64,000 nt of DNA, taken from assembly GCA_021776135.1 (NCBI GenBank), contig JAJFGL010000036.1:160473-224472 (forward strand), given 5' to 3'. The notes below the pieces were generated by a model. The model worked only from the letters and a program-made list of their open reading frames with translations. It did not search any database and was not told where the DNA came from. Source of the DNA: Kiloniellaceae bacterium. Its GTDB lineage: Bacteria > Pseudomonadota > Alphaproteobacteria > Kiloniellales > J153. Position numbers and translations under genes: made by a program. Of the stretch, positions 1-8,692 are shown in pieces. Position 1 is the first letter of the stretch. The number at the start of each line of letters is the position of its first letter.

Positions 1-155
1 TCCTGGCCGGGGACGTCATCGCCAAGCTGGTTGTGACAGCACCCGCTACCGCACCGATTGAGATTCCGCTGCAAGCCGGCGAATCGGTTGAGCGCCTGGG
101 CATGTTCGGGCGCCTGGCCGCGGCGCTCAAGTTCCTGATTTTCGGGGCCTCATAA
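1..155 (+). CDS. dacC: D-alanyl-D-alanine carboxypeptidase, C-terminal fragment
   Basis: Only the last 50 codons are present, read from base 3 to a TAA at 153-155. The tail (motif PLQAGESVERLGMFGR, then a hydrophobic/amphipathic end LKFLIFGAS) resembles the C-terminal domain and membrane-anchoring helix of PBP5/6-type carboxypeptidases, periplasmic enzymes that trim the terminal D-Ala from peptidoglycan stem peptides. The position just upstream of tmk-holB-metG fits the usual alphaproteobacterial dacC location. The catalytic domain lies outside the window, so the assignment rests on the tail and context. The stop region overlaps the end of the convergent MFS gene by 6 bases. Confidence 0.72.
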   Translation, partial: LAGDVIAKLVVTAPATAPIEIPLQAGESVERLGMFGRLAAALKFLIFGAS

Positions 156-1316
156 CGGCGCGCGCCGGGCCAATGCCCGCCAGGCCATGGCGGCCAAATA
201 TATCAGGAAACAGACAGCCATGATATACGGCAAGCCATGGGGCCCAAAACCGGCCATGGACCAACCGCCGATGACCGAGCCGATCAAGGCGCCGATCCCC
301 CACATGCTGGCGAAGGCGGCGTTGCCCGCGATCAGCTCTTCGCCTTCGAAACGATCGCCGAGCGCGGCCAAGCCGACCGTGTACATGCCATAGCCGCTGG
401 CCCCGGCAATCAGCAGCACCGGCCACATGGCCAAGCTGCCCATGACCTGCGGAAGAAGCATCAACAAAGCCGCCGTGACAAAGGCAAGCGCAGCCATGAC
501 GCCGCGTTTTGGATAAGTATCCGCCAGCCAGCCGATAGGGAACTGCAGGACCACATTGCCGACGATCAAGGCGGTCAAGGCATTGGTCGCCATGGCCACG
601 TCCAAGCCTATGAGGATCCCATAGACCGGCAACAAGGACAGGGTTCCGGCATCGAAAATCGCGAACACGGCGATCGCTGCCAGCAACATGGGCGCTTTAC
701 CCACAAACGATAGCACGCCCGCGGTCCGGGCTTCGTGCGGCGCCGACTGCCGGTCGTCCTTGACCAGGCTAAGCGGAATAATGCCAAGCACGATCACTAG
801 GGCGCCGAGGAGGAACGGCAGCCAGCCATCGATGCCTATCCACGAGATCAACGCCGGCCCGGCGCCGAAACTGGCCGACATGATGCTGCCGTAAATCGCC
901 ACGATCCGGCCGCGCTTTTCATTGCCGGAGAACTTGACGATCCAGGTTTCGCTGAGCACGAACAAGGTCGCGACCGTCATGCCCTGCAACAGCCGTAAAA
1001 TGAACCAAACGTCCAGGCGGTCGAAAACCTTGAACCCAATGAACAGCAAACCCGTCAAGACCGCCGCCATGACCGCAAGGTTGCGCGAGCCGAATTTGCG
1101 GGCCGCGGCCGGAATGAGGGACGCCGACAAGAGAATACCGATCGGCGACATGGCGGCATTGATGCCGATCAGCTCCGGCGAAACGCCCCGGGCTTCCAGA
1201 ATCAGCGACAACAGAGGATAGGACATGCCGAAGGCGAAGCCGAATACGCTGATGGCCGCGAAGGCGGCGGCCAGATTGCGCCACTTGGCGGCGTCGATTG
1301 GCGGAGACGTGTTCAT
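150..1316 (-). CDS. MFS transporter (YcaD-like)
   Basis: A 388-residue protein with about 12 hydrophobic segments and the two-half layout of the major facilitator superfamily. The motif FVLSETWIV in the N-terminal half and the overall pattern resemble the YcaD-like group of MFS carriers; the substrate is unknown. The start is ATG at 1316. The gene lies in reverse orientation between dacC and tmk, which are normally co-directional neighbours, so it looks like an insertion into a conserved cluster. Its GC content matches its neighbours, so any such insertion is old or came from a similar genome. Its TGA stop overlaps the dacC stop region by 6 bases. Confidence 0.85.
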   Translation of the reverse strand: MNTSPPIDAAKWRNLAAAFAAISVFGFAFGMSYPLLSLILEARGVSPELIGINAAMSPIGILLSASLIPAAARKFGSRNLAVMAAVLTGLLFIGFKVFDRLDVWFILRLLQGMTVATLFVLSETWIVKFSGNEKRGRIVAIYGSIMSASFGAGPALISWIGIDGWLPFLLGALVIVLGIIPLSLVKDDRQSAPHEARTAGVLSFVGKAPMLLAAIAVFAIFDAGTLSLLPVYGILIGLDVAMATNALTALIVGNVVLQFPIGWLADTYPKRGVMAALAFVTAALLMLLPQVMGSLAMWPVLLIAGASGYGMYTVGLAALGDRFEGEELIAGNAAFASMWGIGALIGSVIGGWSMAGFGPHGLPYIMAVCFLIYLAAMAWRALARRAPL

Positions 1317-1400
1317 GGAGCTTTCTGACGCAGCAGGAACGGCGCGTCAATCCGCCTGGCGATTTGACGGCGGGGGCGCGGAAACGGCACAGTGCCACCC

Positions 1401-2036
1401 ATGACGCGTGGCAAGTTCATAACCCTTGAAGGCGGGGAGGGGGCGGGGAAATCGACCCAGATTTCCCTGCTGGCCGAAGCCTTGCGGGCCAGCGGACTTA
1501 AGGTCCACACCACCCGCGAACCGGGCGGCAGCCCGGGGGCCGAGGATATCCGCAAGCTGCTTGTGATCGGCGATGCCGGGCGTTGGGACGCCTTGAGCGA
1601 GGCGCTTCTGCACTTCGCCGCCCGCCGCGATCACGTCCAGAAAACCATCCTGCCCAAGCTTGAGGCGGGAACCTGGGTGCTGTCCGACCGTTTCCTGGAT
1701 TCGACCATGGCCTACCAGGGCTACGCCCAGGGCCTGGGCCGCGATGCCATAGCGACCCTGGCCAAGCTGACCCTGGACGATTTTCTGCCCGATATGACCC
1801 TGATTCTGGATTTGGATGTAGAAACCGGCCTGGCGCGCGCAACCGCCCGCCAAGACGGCGAAGACCGCTATGAGCGCCTGGGCGCGGCCTTCCACAACAG
1901 CTTGCGGAACGCCTTCCGCGACATCGCGCAACGCGAACCGGAACGTTGCGCCGCCATCGATGCCAGCGGCGATATCAACGCGGTTCAAACCGTCCTGCGC
2001 GCCGCCGTGGCGGCGCGCTTCGGCCTGTCCTTATGA
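1401..2036 (+). CDS. tmk: Thymidylate kinase
   Basis: Phosphorylates dTMP to dTDP with ATP in the cytoplasm, an essential step in dTTP supply. The P-loop GGEGAGKST lies at about residues 9-17, the DR motif is in DRFLDSTMAYQG, and a lid-like arginine-rich stretch RATARQDGEDRYE follows. At 211 residues it has normal family length. I chose ATG at 1401 (MTRGKFITLEGG, the usual family start) over the in-frame GTG at 1392 given in the ORF track; neither has a clear Shine-Dalgarno. The 3' end overlaps holB as ATGA, so the two are translationally coupled. Confidence 0.95.
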   Translation: MTRGKFITLEGGEGAGKSTQISLLAEALRASGLKVHTTREPGGSPGAEDIRKLLVIGDAGRWDALSEALLHFAARRDHVQKTILPKLEAGTWVLSDRFLDSTMAYQGYAQGLGRDAIATLAKLTLDDFLPDMTLILDLDVETGLARATARQDGEDRYERLGAAFHNSLRNAFRDIAQREPERCAAIDASGDINAVQTVLRAAVAARFGLSL

Positions 2037-3151
2037 GCGAACCCGAAAACAGCCAGGACGGCCCGCCCGAACCGCGCGCCAATCCTGAATTGCTCGACCG
2101 CGAGGCGGCGGAGCGGACCCTGCTGCGGGCCTTTCGCTCGGGGCGCTTGCCCCATGCCTGGCTCCTGAGCGGCCCACGCGGCATCGGCAAGGCGACTCTG
2201 GCCTATCGCTTCGCGCGCTTCATTCTGGCGGAACCGGCGGCCGGGCAGGGGCCCGATTTGTTCGGCGCTGCTTCGGCGCCCCGCAGCGATCTATTTCTGG
2301 ACCCGTCCAAGGCGATCTTCCAAAGAGTCGCCGCCGGCGGCCACCCGGACCTGCGCAGCCTTGAGATCGGCGCCGACCCCAAAACCGGGCGTCCCAGGCG
2401 GGAAATCGTTATCGACGATGTCCGCAAGATCGGTCAATTCATGCGCATGACCCCGGCCGAGGGCGGGTGGCGGATCGTGATCGTCGATGCGATCGATAAC
2501 TTGAACCGCAACGCCGCCAATGCCCTGCTCAAGGTCTTGGAAGAACCGCCGGAACGGGCCTTGCTGATCCTGGTCAGCCATGCGCCCGGAAGCTTACTGT
2601 CGACCATTCATTCCCGCTGTTGCCATCTGCCCCTGGCGCCTCTGGGCGACGCCACGCTGGCACACCTCATGGCGCGTTTCGCACCGGAGCTTCCGGCCGG
2701 GGACCGGGCCGCCCTGGTGGCCATGGGCGAGGGCAGTATCGGCCGCGCCCTGGACCTCGCCGCCGCCGGCGGCTTGGAGCTCTACCGCGAACTCCTGTCT
2801 GTCCTAGCGGACCTGCCCCGGCTTGAGTCGGGCAAGCTTCATGCCCTGGGCGACCGCCTGGCCAAGGGCGGTGACGAGACCGCGTTCCGCACCGGCATGG
2901 AGTTGCTGATCTGGTGGCTGGCGCGCAGCATCCGGGGCGCGGCAGAAGCCAAACCGCCACCGGAGATCCTGGCCGGGGAGGCGGCGCCCTCCGCGCTTCT
3001 GGCGGCGGGGCCCGGACTTGCACGATGCCTGCCGCTATGGGACAAAATCACGCGGCTCTACGCTCAGGCGGACGCGGTCAAGCTGGACCGCAAGCAGGTT
3101 GTCGTCACCGCGCTTCTGGAACTCGAGGCAGCCACGGCCCCGCGGTCGTGA
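2033..3151 (+). CDS. holB: DNA polymerase III subunit delta'
   Basis: Delta' is part of the clamp-loader complex that opens the beta sliding clamp onto primed DNA. The 372-residue protein has the AAA+ fold with a Walker-A-like GPRGIGKATLA near residue 40, then NANALLKVLEEPP and an SRC-type motif (IHSRCCHLPL) typical of delta'. The ORF track begins at 1946, but the ATG at 2033 overlaps the tmk stop as ATGA and begins at the usual N-terminus, so I use that. It sits between tmk and metG in the conserved alphaproteobacterial order. Confidence 0.93.
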   Translation: MSEPENSQDGPPEPRANPELLDREAAERTLLRAFRSGRLPHAWLLSGPRGIGKATLAYRFARFILAEPAAGQGPDLFGAASAPRSDLFLDPSKAIFQRVAAGGHPDLRSLEIGADPKTGRPRREIVIDDVRKIGQFMRMTPAEGGWRIVIVDAIDNLNRNAANALLKVLEEPPERALLILVSHAPGSLLSTIHSRCCHLPLAPLGDATLAHLMARFAPELPAGDRAALVAMGEGSIGRALDLAAAGGLELYRELLSVLADLPRLESGKLHALGDRLAKGGDETAFRTGMELLIWWLARSIRGAAEAKPPPEILAGEAAPSALLAAGPGLARCLPLWDKITRLYAQADAVKLDRKQVVVTALLELEAATAPRS

Positions 3152-3187
3152 CCCTTCCTTGACATAAGGCATATACGAGGCTCCCTC

Positions 3188-4744
3188 ATGGCGGATAAGG
3201 CTTCCGCGTACTACGTCACGACGCCGATCTATTACGTCAACGACGTGCCGCACATTGGCCATGCCTACACGACCCTGGCCTGCGATGCCCTGGCGCGCTA
3301 CATGCGTTTGGCGGGGCGCGACGTGAAGTTCCTGACCGGCACCGACGAGCATGGCCAGAAGGTCGAAGCATCGGCCCAGGCAGCGGGAGTGGACCCGCAA
3401 AGCTTCACCGACCGGGTATCGCGGAATTTCCGCGAGCTTTCGGCCGCGTTAAATTTTTCCAACGACGACTTCATCCGCACGACCGAGGCGCGCCACACCC
3501 GCAGCTGCCAGGCGCTCTGGGAAAAACTCTTGGCGAACGGCGAGATTTACCTGGGCAGCTACGCCGGCTGGTACGCGATCCGCGACGAGGCCTTCTATAC
3601 CGAAAGCGAGCTCAAGACCAGCCCCGACGGCACCAAGGAAGCGCCCAGCGGCGCCGCGGTCGAGTGGCTCGAGGAACCCTCGTACTTTTTCCGGCTCTCG
3701 GCCTGGCAGGACAAGCTGCTCGACTTCTATGCCGCGAACCCCGGCTTCATCCTGCCCGAAACCCGGCGCAACGAAGTTATCAGTTTCGTCAAGGGCGGCC
3801 TCAAAGACCTGTCCATCAGCCGCACCACCTTCACCTGGGGAATTCCGGTTCCCAACGACCCGGACCACATCATGTATGTATGGTTGGACGCCCTGACCAA
3901 CTACATAACGGCGCTCGGCTATCCGGACATGCAAAGCGACGAGTTCCAGACCTACTGGCCGGCGGATGTGCAAATGGTCGGCAAGGACATCGTGCGCTTT
4001 CACGCGGTCTATTGGCCGGCCTTCCTCATGGGCGCCGGAATAGCGCCGCCAAAGCGCGTCTATGCCCACGGATGGTGGACCAACGAGGGCCAGAAGATTT
4101 CCAAGTCCACGGGCAACGTCATCGACCCCCACGATCTGGTCGCGCGCTACGGTCTCGACCAAGTCCGGTATTTCCTGTTGCGCGAGGTGCCCTTCGGCAA
4201 CGACGGCGATTTCTCGCACCGGGCCATGGTCGGACGCGTGAACAACGACCTGGCCAACGATTTCGGCAATCTGGCGCAGCGCAGCCTGTCCATGATCGCC
4301 AAGAACTGCGCCGGGCTGGTGCCGGAACCGGGCGGCTTCACGGCCGCCGACGAGGCGCTTCTCGGCGCCGCGCGGGATTTGCGCGCCCGCCTGGACGCCG
4401 ACTACGGCATCCAGGTCTTCAACCGGGCGCTGGAGGCGACCTGGGCGGTGATCGCGGACGCCAACCGCTATATCGACGAGCAGGCGCCCTGGGCCCTGCG
4501 CAAGAACGACCCGCCGCGCATGGGCACGGTCCTTTATACGGTCGCGGAAACCCTGCGCCACCTGGCGATTCTATCGCAGCCGATCATGCCCGGCGCCATG
4601 AGCGTCATGCTGGACCAACTGGGCGTGGCGGCGGGCAAACGCGATTTCGCCGCCCTGGCGGAGGCCCTGAGGCCGGGCACGAGGCTGCCTAAACCCCAAG
4701 GCATCTTCCCGCGCTATGCCGAGGAAGAGGGCGGGGACGCCTAG
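3188..4744 (+). CDS. metG: Methionyl-tRNA synthetase
   Basis: Charges tRNA-Met in the cytoplasm. This is a class I synthetase of 518 residues with the HIGH motif as HIGHAYTT (about residue 20) and KMSKS as KISKSTGN (about residue 305). The C-terminal dimerisation domain found in longer MetG proteins is absent, as is usual for the short alphaproteobacterial form. The TAG stop at 4742-4744 is made from a TA dinucleotide plus the first G of an inserted MITE-like element. The present C-terminus (EEEGGDA) may therefore differ by a few residues from the ancestral protein. Confidence 0.97.
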   Translation: MADKASAYYVTTPIYYVNDVPHIGHAYTTLACDALARYMRLAGRDVKFLTGTDEHGQKVEASAQAAGVDPQSFTDRVSRNFRELSAALNFSNDDFIRTTEARHTRSCQALWEKLLANGEIYLGSYAGWYAIRDEAFYTESELKTSPDGTKEAPSGAAVEWLEEPSYFFRLSAWQDKLLDFYAANPGFILPETRRNEVISFVKGGLKDLSISRTTFTWGIPVPNDPDHIMYVWLDALTNYITALGYPDMQSDEFQTYWPADVQMVGKDIVRFHAVYWPAFLMGAGIAPPKRVYAHGWWTNEGQKISKSTGNVIDPHDLVARYGLDQVRYFLLREVPFGNDGDFSHRAMVGRVNNDLANDFGNLAQRSLSMIAKNCAGLVPEPGGFTAADEALLGAARDLRARLDADYGIQVFNRALEATWAVIADANRYIDEQAPWALRKNDPPRMGTVLYTVAETLRHLAILSQPIMPGAMSVMLDQLGVAAGKRDFAALAEALRPGTRLPKPQGIFPRYAEEEGGDA

Positions 4745-4768
4745 GGCCTGTTGACACTTAGGATGCCG
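4744..4768 (+). repeat. Left terminal inverted repeat of the MITE
   Basis: The 25 bases GGGCCTGTTGACACTTAGGA... are identical to the reverse complement of 4984-5008. The outermost G is also the last base of the metG TAG stop codon. Confidence 0.9.
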
Positions 4769-4983
4769 TCGCGGTTGGGCCAAAATGACGCGAGGTTAGG
4801 AGCGAGGACGCAGGACATGCTGAGCATATTCAAGAACGAGCGACGCGGCCTCGCGACATTTTGGCCCAATCCCTCTGGGACGGGTCGGATTATCCCACCC
4901 GCCGCGTCGCGAACGGCTTGTGGGGGGCCTGCCACACGGCGCCGTCCGCTCCTAACGGGTGGGATAATCCGATCCCGCCTCGG

Positions 4984-5008
4984 CGGCATCCTAAGTGTCA
5001 ACAGGCCC
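4984..5008 (-). repeat. Right terminal inverted repeat of the MITE
   Basis: Exact reverse complement of 4744-4768, followed directly by TA (5009-5010) and then, 7 bases on, the tatD start codon. The element therefore also supplies most of the tatD leader. Confidence 0.9.
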
Positions 5009-5017
5009 TAACCCGCC

Positions 5018-5806
5018 ATGCTGATCGATTCCCACTGTCATCTGGATTACCTGGCCCGCGACGGCGACCTGGACGCGGTCATCGCCCGCGCCCGCGACGC
5101 CGGTGTCGGCGCCATGATCACCATCTGCACTAAGCTGTCCGAGTTCGAGGCCGTGCGCGCCATCGCGGCGGGTCACGATGACATCTGGTGCTCCCTGGGG
5201 GTTCACCCGCATGAAGCGGCGGAGGAGGGGCAAAGCACCGCCGATCGCCTGATCGAACTCTCCCTTGCCGCCGAGGTCGTTGGCATCGGTGAGACCGGCC
5301 TCGACTATTTCTACGAACACTCTCCGCGACAGGCGCAGCAGGACAGCTTCCGCGCCCACATCGCGGCGGCGCGCGAGACCGGCCTGCCGCTTATCGTTCA
5401 CTCCCGCGACGCCGATGAGGATACCATTGCGATCCTGCGGGACGAATACGCCAAGGGTCCATTCGGCGGCGTCATTCATTGCTTCACCGCCGGCCGCGAA
5501 CTGGCCCAGGCGGCGCTCGAAATCGGGTTTTACATCTCCGCCGCTGGCATCGTGACCTTCAAGAACGCCGATGACTTGCGCGCCGCGCTACGCGAGGTGC
5601 CGCTGGACCGCTTGCTGGTCGAAACCGACTCGCCCTACCTGGCACCGGTGCCCATGCGCGGCAAGCGTAATGAGCCGGCCTTCGTCGCCCATACCGCCGC
5701 CGCCCTAGCCAAGCTGAAAGAGGTTTCCGTCGCCGAGACAATAAAAGCCACCGGCGATAACGCCTTGCGCCTCTTCGCCAAGATCCAGCGGCCGGGCGGC
5801 GTATGA
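5018..5806 (+). CDS. tatD: TatD-family metal-dependent DNase
   Basis: A 262-residue TIM-barrel hydrolase of the TatD/YcfH family, metal-dependent nucleases linked to DNA repair and turnover. Metal-site motifs are visible: DSHCHLD at the N-terminus, GETGLDY near residue 91, HSRDA near residue 128, HCFTAG near residue 151, and ETDSPYLAP near residue 203. The ATG at 5018 lies only 9 bases beyond the MITE-like element. The stop overlaps the next gene as ATGA, so the pair is coupled. The metG-tatD-metallohydrolase order is conserved in related bacteria. Confidence 0.93.
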   Translation: MLIDSHCHLDYLARDGDLDAVIARARDAGVGAMITICTKLSEFEAVRAIAAGHDDIWCSLGVHPHEAAEEGQSTADRLIELSLAAEVVGIGETGLDYFYEHSPRQAQQDSFRAHIAAARETGLPLIVHSRDADEDTIAILRDEYAKGPFGGVIHCFTAGRELAQAALEIGFYISAAGIVTFKNADDLRAALREVPLDRLLVETDSPYLAPVPMRGKRNEPAFVAHTAAALAKLKEVSVAETIKATGDNALRLFAKIQRPGGV

Positions 5807-6585
5807 AGGTTACCCTGCTAGGCTGCGGCGGGTCGGGCGGCGTGCCGGTGGCCGACGGTACGCCGGGCGGCTCTTGGGGTAACTGCGACCCGGCCAATAC
5901 CAAGAACCGGCGCCGACGGGTGTCGATCCTGGTGGAGCAGGGGGGCACCACGGCCCTGGTCGATACCTCGCCTGACTTGCGGCTTCAGCTTATCGACGCC
6001 GGGGTGCGCGATCTTGACGCCGTGATCTATACCCACGCCCATGCCGATCATGTCCACGGCATCGACGAACTGCGAGCCATGGCCAGAACCCACGGCGGAC
6101 CCATCGACGCCTTCATGGACTCGCGCACCCATCGCGATCTTACCGGGCGCTTCCCCTATATCTTTACCTCGACCCACGATACCGAGAGCCTGTATCCGGC
6201 GCTCATGCGCGACCATGAGATCGAGAGTGCATTTTCTACCGGCGCGATCGATGTCGTGCCGTTTTTCCAAGAACACGGGACCGGGGGCTCCCTGGGCCTG
6301 CGTTTTGGGCCCGTGGCTTACTCGACCGACGTCAAGCGCCTGGACGCCGCCGCCTTCGCGGCCCTTGACGGCATCGAGGTATGGATCGTCGATTGCCTGC
6401 GCGAAGACCCGCATCCGACCCACGCGCACCTGGCCCTGACCCTGGAGTGGATCGCCCAGGTTAAACCCAAACGCGCGATCCTGACCCACCTGAACCATCA
6501 AGCCGACTACGAAACCATCCTCGCCAAGTGCCCGCCAGGCGTCGAACCCGGCTACGATGGCATGACGATCGAGATGGATATCTGA
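5803..6585 (+). CDS. PhnP-like MBL-fold metallo-hydrolase
   Basis: 260 residues with the metallo-beta-lactamase fold. The N-terminal motif LLGCGGSGGVPVADG and the zinc-ligand motif HAHADHVHG (about residues 71-79) resemble PhnP/lipoate-protein-ligase-B-like hydrolases, often annotated as cyclic phosphodiesterase-type enzymes. Later histidines (HLNHQADY) fit the rest of the metal site. The substrate is unknown; there is no phosphonate operon here, and the family member next to tatD is usually an uncharacterised housekeeping gene. It overlaps tatD by ATGA. Confidence 0.85.
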   Translation: MKVTLLGCGGSGGVPVADGTPGGSWGNCDPANTKNRRRRVSILVEQGGTTALVDTSPDLRLQLIDAGVRDLDAVIYTHAHADHVHGIDELRAMARTHGGPIDAFMDSRTHRDLTGRFPYIFTSTHDTESLYPALMRDHEIESAFSTGAIDVVPFFQEHGTGGSLGLRFGPVAYSTDVKRLDAAAFAALDGIEVWIVDCLREDPHPTHAHLALTLEWIAQVKPKRAILTHLNHQADYETILAKCPPGVEPGYDGMTIEMDI

Positions 6586-6780
6586 ACTAATAGGGCTTTG
6601 TATTGAGTGTGAGGTTACTGTCTTTATTTCTTTAACCGTCACGGTTTTATCGATCGGATATCTGTGCAGAAATTCGCGATAGAAAAGAGCCAAATTCAGA
6701 ACGGCCCCTGCATTAAAATGAAGAGAAAAATGGGCTTAGTTCACTCTTTTTCTTTGTGGAGGATGCCTTCAAAGTTTGTA
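6586..6780. other. AT-rich intergenic junction
   Basis: Base composition falls sharply directly after the metallohydrolase stop, marking the left edge of the AT-rich patch. A small hairpin AACCG-TCA-CGGTT at 6634-6646, followed by a short T run, could end transcription from either side, but it is weak. Small ORFs here look like chance reading frames in AT-rich DNA. Confidence 0.5.
6634..6648 (+). terminator. Possible weak terminator hairpin
   Basis: 5-bp stem AACCG/CGGTT with a TCA loop, followed by TTTT overlapping the stem end. Its position 50 bases after the metallohydrolase stop suits a terminator, but the stem is short. Confidence 0.25.
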
Positions 6781-8448
6781 TTAGGGTCCAATAATGTCGC
6801 CTTTTCGCCGAACTCTCATATTTCCGAGAGCACTCCAAAGCATTGGAGCCACAGAAAGCCGTACTCCTTTCTCTAGGTCTTCAGGGTGTAATTCATACGA
6901 GCTATGAAAAGAGAAGTGTACGGGCTCACTTTTATTGGGCTTAACCCCAACAGCGCCTATTTTGTAAAAGATTGTTACGAGGTTCGATCGAACTTTTTCG
7001 AAAGAACAACGATCGTACATAAAATTATTTGCAATCTGCGGCATATTATCTGGGGCTTCTGGTCTATCGCATAAAGATAAAATCGTCCTTTCAAAAATTT
7101 CCTCAGATAAATCCCAATAATCTATGCGTGTTGGCATACGGCGAAGAACTTCGAGACATAATTCAAGATTAGGGTACTCATCTTTCCATTCTGTGCACAA
7201 TGCACGAAGTCGTTTTTTAGAATATATGATCTCCGCTTTATCGATATCCTCGGCTGTTATAGTATTTTTCCCTACAACCTGGATGAAAATGGTATTTATA
7301 AAGGCAATAATATCTCTCGGGCGCATTTGTGTTCTTTGGATCAGATAGTCAAATGTCTTTCCTTGTTGCCTGTATCTTGAAGGAAATATATCATTAAATT
7401 GAACATTCTCCTTCGTGTATTGCCGTCTGAAAAGTTCACCGATGCGTCTATTCACTAATAAATAAAGGTTGTCCCTATTCCAGGTGATCGGAATATGGAA
7501 ATCTTCATACTTCTCTTCCTGAAATCCACCCGATTTTGTGTATTTATATACACGCTCAATTAAATCTTGCCGTAGTGCGATTACTAATTTGACGGTTCTT
7601 ATTTTCCTAAACGCTTTGATAGCTTCTATTAGGGAACGTATTAACCGATACCTTAGGGCATCATCGACCCAGTTTTCGTCAAGTTTATCAATAACTATGT
7701 AATATTTATTCTGCTTGTTTGTAAAAATATCATCCGCGATCACGTTCATTAGGACGCTTAGCTTCTTGATTTGAACCTCGTTCACAACTTTTGTGGCATC
7801 TGTTACCAGCTCGAATTTTTTTTCACCATGAATTTTCGCAGATCCTTGAGCGTTTAATGGAACCCCTAGATTGGTTAAATCGACACCTGCCTGGAGATCA
7901 TTTTCGAAGCCTGTTACGATTTCTTTGATGCGCTCCTGAGTTTGTTCCCAGAAATGCGTTCCCCATTCTTCGAGGTACTCGAGTGATAGTTTTTTACCTT
8001 CGTTTTTAACAACTATGCCCTTGATTGATTCTATAGCTTTCTGGAAATCATTTACGTCCCGAATGTTATAATGATAATTTAGGAGCTCAACGCACAGGAC
8101 GTGTCGCCAAAGGAGTTGAAAAAATAAATCTAGATCTACTCCTATGCCATGAAAAAAAGAAAGTATGTTGGAGTTAGAAATGAAATTCAGTGCTAAATCT
8201 TCAGGGTCTATTCGAATAACATGATCTTGTGTTGAAATTATCTTCAAAATTGCTGCTGTCTTACCACATCCTGTTCGCCCTACTAAGATGCTGCCTGGAT
8301 CTTCGGTTGCTAGAGCCTGTTCGACATGGCCAATGTCGATGTAACATTGATCTAGAAATTCAATATCATCTTCCGCGTCAGCGAAACCAATCCGAACGCC
8401 TGTACGAAAGGCAATCTTATTTACTGGGAATTTTGATATTTTCGCCAT
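6781..8448 (-). CDS. P-loop ATPase, Sll1717-like
   Basis: A 555-residue protein with Walker A GRTGCGKT at residues 57-64, a Walker-B-like stretch YYIVIDKLDENW around 249-260, a sensor-1-like LVIALRQDL near 288-296 and a sensor-2-like RPRD near 376-379. This is the arrangement of an AAA+/STAND-type (Orc/KAP-like) ATPase. The stretch FISNSNILSFF and following region resemble the family named P-loop ATPase, Sll1717; function is unknown. The C-terminal third may hold a winged-helix-like region (inference). Codon use is AT-rich and strikingly unlike all neighbours, and the gene stands alone with its own leader. Acquisition by transfer is likely. A role in defence or signalling is only a guess. Confidence 0.7.
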   Translation of the reverse strand: MAKISKFPVNKIAFRTGVRIGFADAEDDIEFLDQCYIDIGHVEQALATEDPGSILVGRTGCGKTAAILKIISTQDHVIRIDPEDLALNFISNSNILSFFHGIGVDLDLFFQLLWRHVLCVELLNYHYNIRDVNDFQKAIESIKGIVVKNEGKKLSLEYLEEWGTHFWEQTQERIKEIVTGFENDLQAGVDLTNLGVPLNAQGSAKIHGEKKFELVTDATKVVNEVQIKKLSVLMNVIADDIFTNKQNKYYIVIDKLDENWVDDALRYRLIRSLIEAIKAFRKIRTVKLVIALRQDLIERVYKYTKSGGFQEEKYEDFHIPITWNRDNLYLLVNRRIGELFRRQYTKENVQFNDIFPSRYRQQGKTFDYLIQRTQMRPRDIIAFINTIFIQVVGKNTITAEDIDKAEIIYSKKRLRALCTEWKDEYPNLELCLEVLRRMPTRIDYWDLSEEIFERTILSLCDRPEAPDNMPQIANNFMYDRCSFEKVRSNLVTIFYKIGAVGVKPNKSEPVHFSFHSSYELHPEDLEKGVRLSVAPMLWSALGNMRVRRKGDIIGP

Positions 8449-8469
8449 ACAACAAATGCCTCAAACAAT

Positions 8470-8485
8470 CACCTTATATATGGTG
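8470..8485. promoter_or_regulatory. Near-palindromic TATATA site upstream of the ATPase
   Basis: CACCTTATATATGGTG is palindromic except for one mismatched pair and lies just upstream of the ATPase ATG at 8448. It could be a repressor operator or a promoter -10 region; nothing else in the sequence identifies a regulator. Confidence 0.3.
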
Positions 8486-8638
8486 ACATATTAAAACACG
8501 GAGGCCAATATTAGTGAGATTCCACATTTACAGTCTCAAGAGAAAAGGGCTTATTTTTGTGATATTTTGCACACCAATCTATCAATAAGGCCATATCACG
8601 TTCGTTTTCAGACAGAGTACAATGCAATATTCAGCTAA

Positions 8639-8672
8639 GCGCGTAATTTTCCATAATATAAATTATGCGCGC
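8639..8672. repeat. Inverted repeat, GCGCGTAATTT arms
   Basis: Left arm GCGCGTAATTT (8639-8649) pairs with AAATTATGCGCGC (8660-8672) with one bulge. It lies in non-coding AT-rich DNA. It could be a protein-binding site, an RNA hairpin or a recombination remnant. Confidence 0.45.
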
Positions 8673-8692
8673 TTTATTGATTGACGCACAGG

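Larger units (their letters stand above)
4744..5008. mobile_element. MITE-like non-autonomous element, 265 bp
   Basis: The segment from GGGCCTGTTGACAC to GTGTCAACAGGCCC has perfect 25-bp terminal inverted repeats and is flanked on each side by TA (4742-4743 and 5009-5010). That looks like a TA target duplication of IS630/Tc1-mariner type. Inside are further nested inverted repeats: 4773-4795 with about 4849-4871 (two mismatches), 4795-4804 with 4947-4956, and 4885-4901 with 4956-4972 (17 bp perfect). It has no convincing coding capacity; the small ORFs on both strands are by-products of the symmetry. It fills the gap between metG and tatD and could fold into a long multi-hairpin RNA. The family is inferred from the TA flanks only. 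Confidence 0.85.

Noticed and set aside
4744-5008. Treating the metG-tatD inverted repeats as an ordinary terminator
   Set aside because: The symmetry spans 265 bases with TA flanks and nested repeats, which fits a mobile element better than a hairpin terminator.
4751-5011. Two 86-residue ORFs on opposite strands, both starting MTLRMP and ending ILSVNRP
   Set aside because: They are mirror images produced by the terminal inverted repeats of the MITE-like element, not genes.
6664-6876. 70-residue plus-strand ORF at the left edge of the AT-rich patch
   Set aside because: Overlaps the 3' end of the ATPase gene antisense, without motif or ribosome binding site.
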